From the NCBI GenBank assembly GCA_040235405.1, contig JBECKT010000068.1, forward strand, positions 1 through 23,071: a DNA stretch of 23,071 nucleotides, given 5' to 3'. Position numbers and translations under genes: made by a program. Position 1 is the first letter of the stretch. Each line of letters begins with the position of its first letter. This DNA is from PGZG01 sp040235405. GTDB taxonomy: Bacteria; Pseudomonadota; Gammaproteobacteria; Pseudomonadales; Alcanivoracaceae. Positions 21,801 to 23,071 of the stretch are shown here, one piece after another. A model generated the notes under the pieces. The model had not been told where the DNA came from. It saw only the letters and a list, made by a program, of their open reading frames with translations, and ran no database searches.

Positions 21801-22775
21801 CTAGAAGCAAAGCGAAATCCACTCAGTAAGCCGTGGTTCGAGCCAGTAAATCGGCTCTCGAAAAGTGCCTGCGATATAACCGACATGGCCGCCGTGGCGG
21901 GTCACTTCCAGCGTGATGCTCGGGGAGACCTGATCTGGTCCGGGCAAAACCGCCGGTGTCATAAACGGATCATCCGCTGCCTGGATCATCAGCGTCGGCA
22001 CCTTGATCCGCCCAAGTTTCGGCAGGGTGCTGCATTGACGGTAATAATCATCAGCATCACGGAAGCCATACAGCGGGGCAATCACACGGTTGTCGTACTC
22101 AACAAAATTGCCAATACCATCCAGCGGACCAATATCTTCAAAGCGCCGGGCGTACTTCGGGAAATGCTCACGCAAGTGCGCGCGGCGGGCGTCAAAATCC
22201 TCACAGAGCTGACCGAGGAGGTGCTTGCGGTAAATTCGCGAAAAGCCCTGATCGAGCCGGCGGGCGCAGATACCAAGATCAAGAGGAACACAGACCGTTG
22301 CGGCAGCAATGATCAATGGTGAGAGGCGATCTTCAACCAGATAATTGAGCAGCCTTGATCCACCAAGCGAGTAGCCAATAACGATCAACTCCCGCGCCTG
22401 ATGCTGTTCTCGCAAATACTCCATTACCGCGTGCACATCATTGGTTTCGCCGGCGTAACTGCACTCCGGCCGATCGTTCAGACGGCCACCGTTACCACGC
22501 GCGTTTGCCACCACGCTGGCTATGCCGATCTTGTCCAGCTCATGTTGCAGGCCGCGCGCATAGGGTGAATCACTGCAGCCGGTAATGCCATGCAGCAGCA
22601 CGACGATGCGGCCATTGTCCGGAAGAGAAGCGCCCCAATGCAGCCAGAGATGATCGCCATCGGGCAACAACATTTTTTCTGCACGGCGTGCTACCGGGGG
22701 TAGCTTGCGACGCAATGTTGGCCAGAGCGTCTGGACATGAGAATTGGCAAGGAAAAGCGCCGGCTTGAAAGTCAT
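21801..22775 (-). CDS. yheT: YheT-family alpha/beta hydrolase
   Basis: The 324-residue protein has the YheT N-terminus (FLANSHVQTLWPTL), oxyanion-hole LLHGITGCSDSPYARGL, nucleophile elbow GYSLGGS, acid Asp in QAADDPFM and catalytic His in GGHVGY. YheT-type proteins are esterase-like; the physiological substrate is not known. Its ATG overlaps the rsmD stop by four bases (ATGA), so it is probably translated together with rsmD. It converges on the PF10118 gene, with 16 bases between stops. Confidence 0.93.
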   Translation of the reverse strand: MTFKPALFLANSHVQTLWPTLRRKLPPVARRAEKMLLPDGDHLWLHWGASLPDNGRIVVLLHGITGCSDSPYARGLQHELDKIGIASVVANARGNGGRLNDRPECSYAGETNDVHAVMEYLREQHQARELIVIGYSLGGSRLLNYLVEDRLSPLIIAAATVCVPLDLGICARRLDQGFSRIYRKHLLGQLCEDFDARRAHLREHFPKYARRFEDIGPLDGIGNFVEYDNRVIAPLYGFRDADDYYRQCSTLPKLGRIKVPTLMIQAADDPFMTPAVLPGPDQVSPSITLEVTRHGGHVGYIAGTFREPIYWLEPRLTEWISLCF

Positions 22776-23071
22776 GGCGCGCGATACAACCTTGCCACGG
22801 CATCGCCCATGGTCTTTTCCTTTTCCAACTGCCAGGGCACGTTCGGCGCATCATCCTGACGGCGCGATTCAACATAGACCCAGGCACCGGGGGCGAGCAA
22901 CTGATGCTGCGCCAGCAGATCGCAAGCGGGCTGCTGGGCGCCGATATCGTAGGGCGGATCAATAAACACCACATCATACGGGCCGGCTGCACGAGGCAGC
23001 CATTTCAACGCATCCGCCAGCTGGATAAAAACCCTTTCCGCGAATACCGGCTTGAGCTGCTTCGACAGATC
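22772..23071 (-). CDS. rsmD: 16S rRNA (guanine966-N2)-methyltransferase, C-terminal part (cut by window edge)
   Basis: About 99 C-terminal residues are present; the frame is open off base 23071. The catalytic motif DPPYD lies in VVFIDPPYDIG, followed by LLAPGAWVYVES and a basic end. This fits RsmD, which makes m2G966 in 16S rRNA using SAM. The SAM-binding N-terminal half is outside the window. Confidence 0.92.
   Translation of the reverse strand, partial: DLSKQLKPVFAERVFIQLADALKWLPRAAGPYDVVFIDPPYDIGAQQPACDLLAQHQLLAPGAWVYVESRRQDDAPNVPWQLEKEKTMGDAVARLYRAP

Overview
The window looks like ordinary chromosome from a fairly GC-rich gammaproteobacterium with Pseudomonas-like gene order (fmt-def diverging from a LysM protein, dprA, tsaC, hemF, aroE). 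The genus cannot be fixed from sequence alone. There are 27 supported protein genes, two of them cut by the window edges (fmt on the left, rsmD on the right). I see no tRNA, rRNA, CRISPR array, insertion sequence or prophage.

Layout. Bases 1-807 (minus): fmt and def, for initiator-Met formylation and deformylation. 966-6555 (plus): a secreted LysM protein (TsaP-like), a terminator, then dprA, tsaC, hemF, aroE and a secreted DUF2219/LpxR-like outer-membrane protein, the last four closely packed or overlapping. 6556-7086 (minus): gamma-carbonic-anhydrase-like YrdA, diverging from prlC-yheV (7169-9399). 9404-10150 (minus): trmB, diverging from a small unknown gene plus a MATE exporter (10241-11859). 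11944-12174: a ribbon-helix-helix antitoxin-like gene with no toxin beside it. A shared terminator separates it from a DUF805 membrane protein read the other way. 12835-19166 (minus): a seven-gene run argA, ilvD, a tandem HCCA-isomerase/kappa-GST-like protein, MAPEG, DUF423, thiS, thiG, with a REP-like hairpin between thiS and thiG. 19254-20164 (minus): a complete RES/Xre toxin-antitoxin pair with an operator-like promoter. 20354-20560 (minus): a cold-shock protein with its own terminator. 20918-21784 (plus): a PF10118 protein with a diiron-like residue pattern, behind a promoter that carries a TetR-type dyad. 21801-23071 (minus): yheT and rsmD, overlapping by 4 bp.

The genes fall into modules. 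Translation and RNA modification: fmt, def, tsaC, trmB, rsmD. DNA uptake or pilus function: tsaP, dprA. Biosynthesis: hemF, aroE, argA, ilvD, thiS, thiG. A possible glutathione-linked detoxification cassette: HCCA/kappa-GST-like plus MAPEG. Envelope: the LpxR-like protein and DUF805. The best leads are the TA pair with its operator, the PF10118 gene with its dyad, the tandem thioredoxin-fold protein whose first domain is degenerate, the DUF805 protein with a pilin-like C-terminal helix, the orphan antitoxin, and two well-formed inverted repeats (trmB divergent region; thiS-thiG gap). No clearly new multi-gene system was found.
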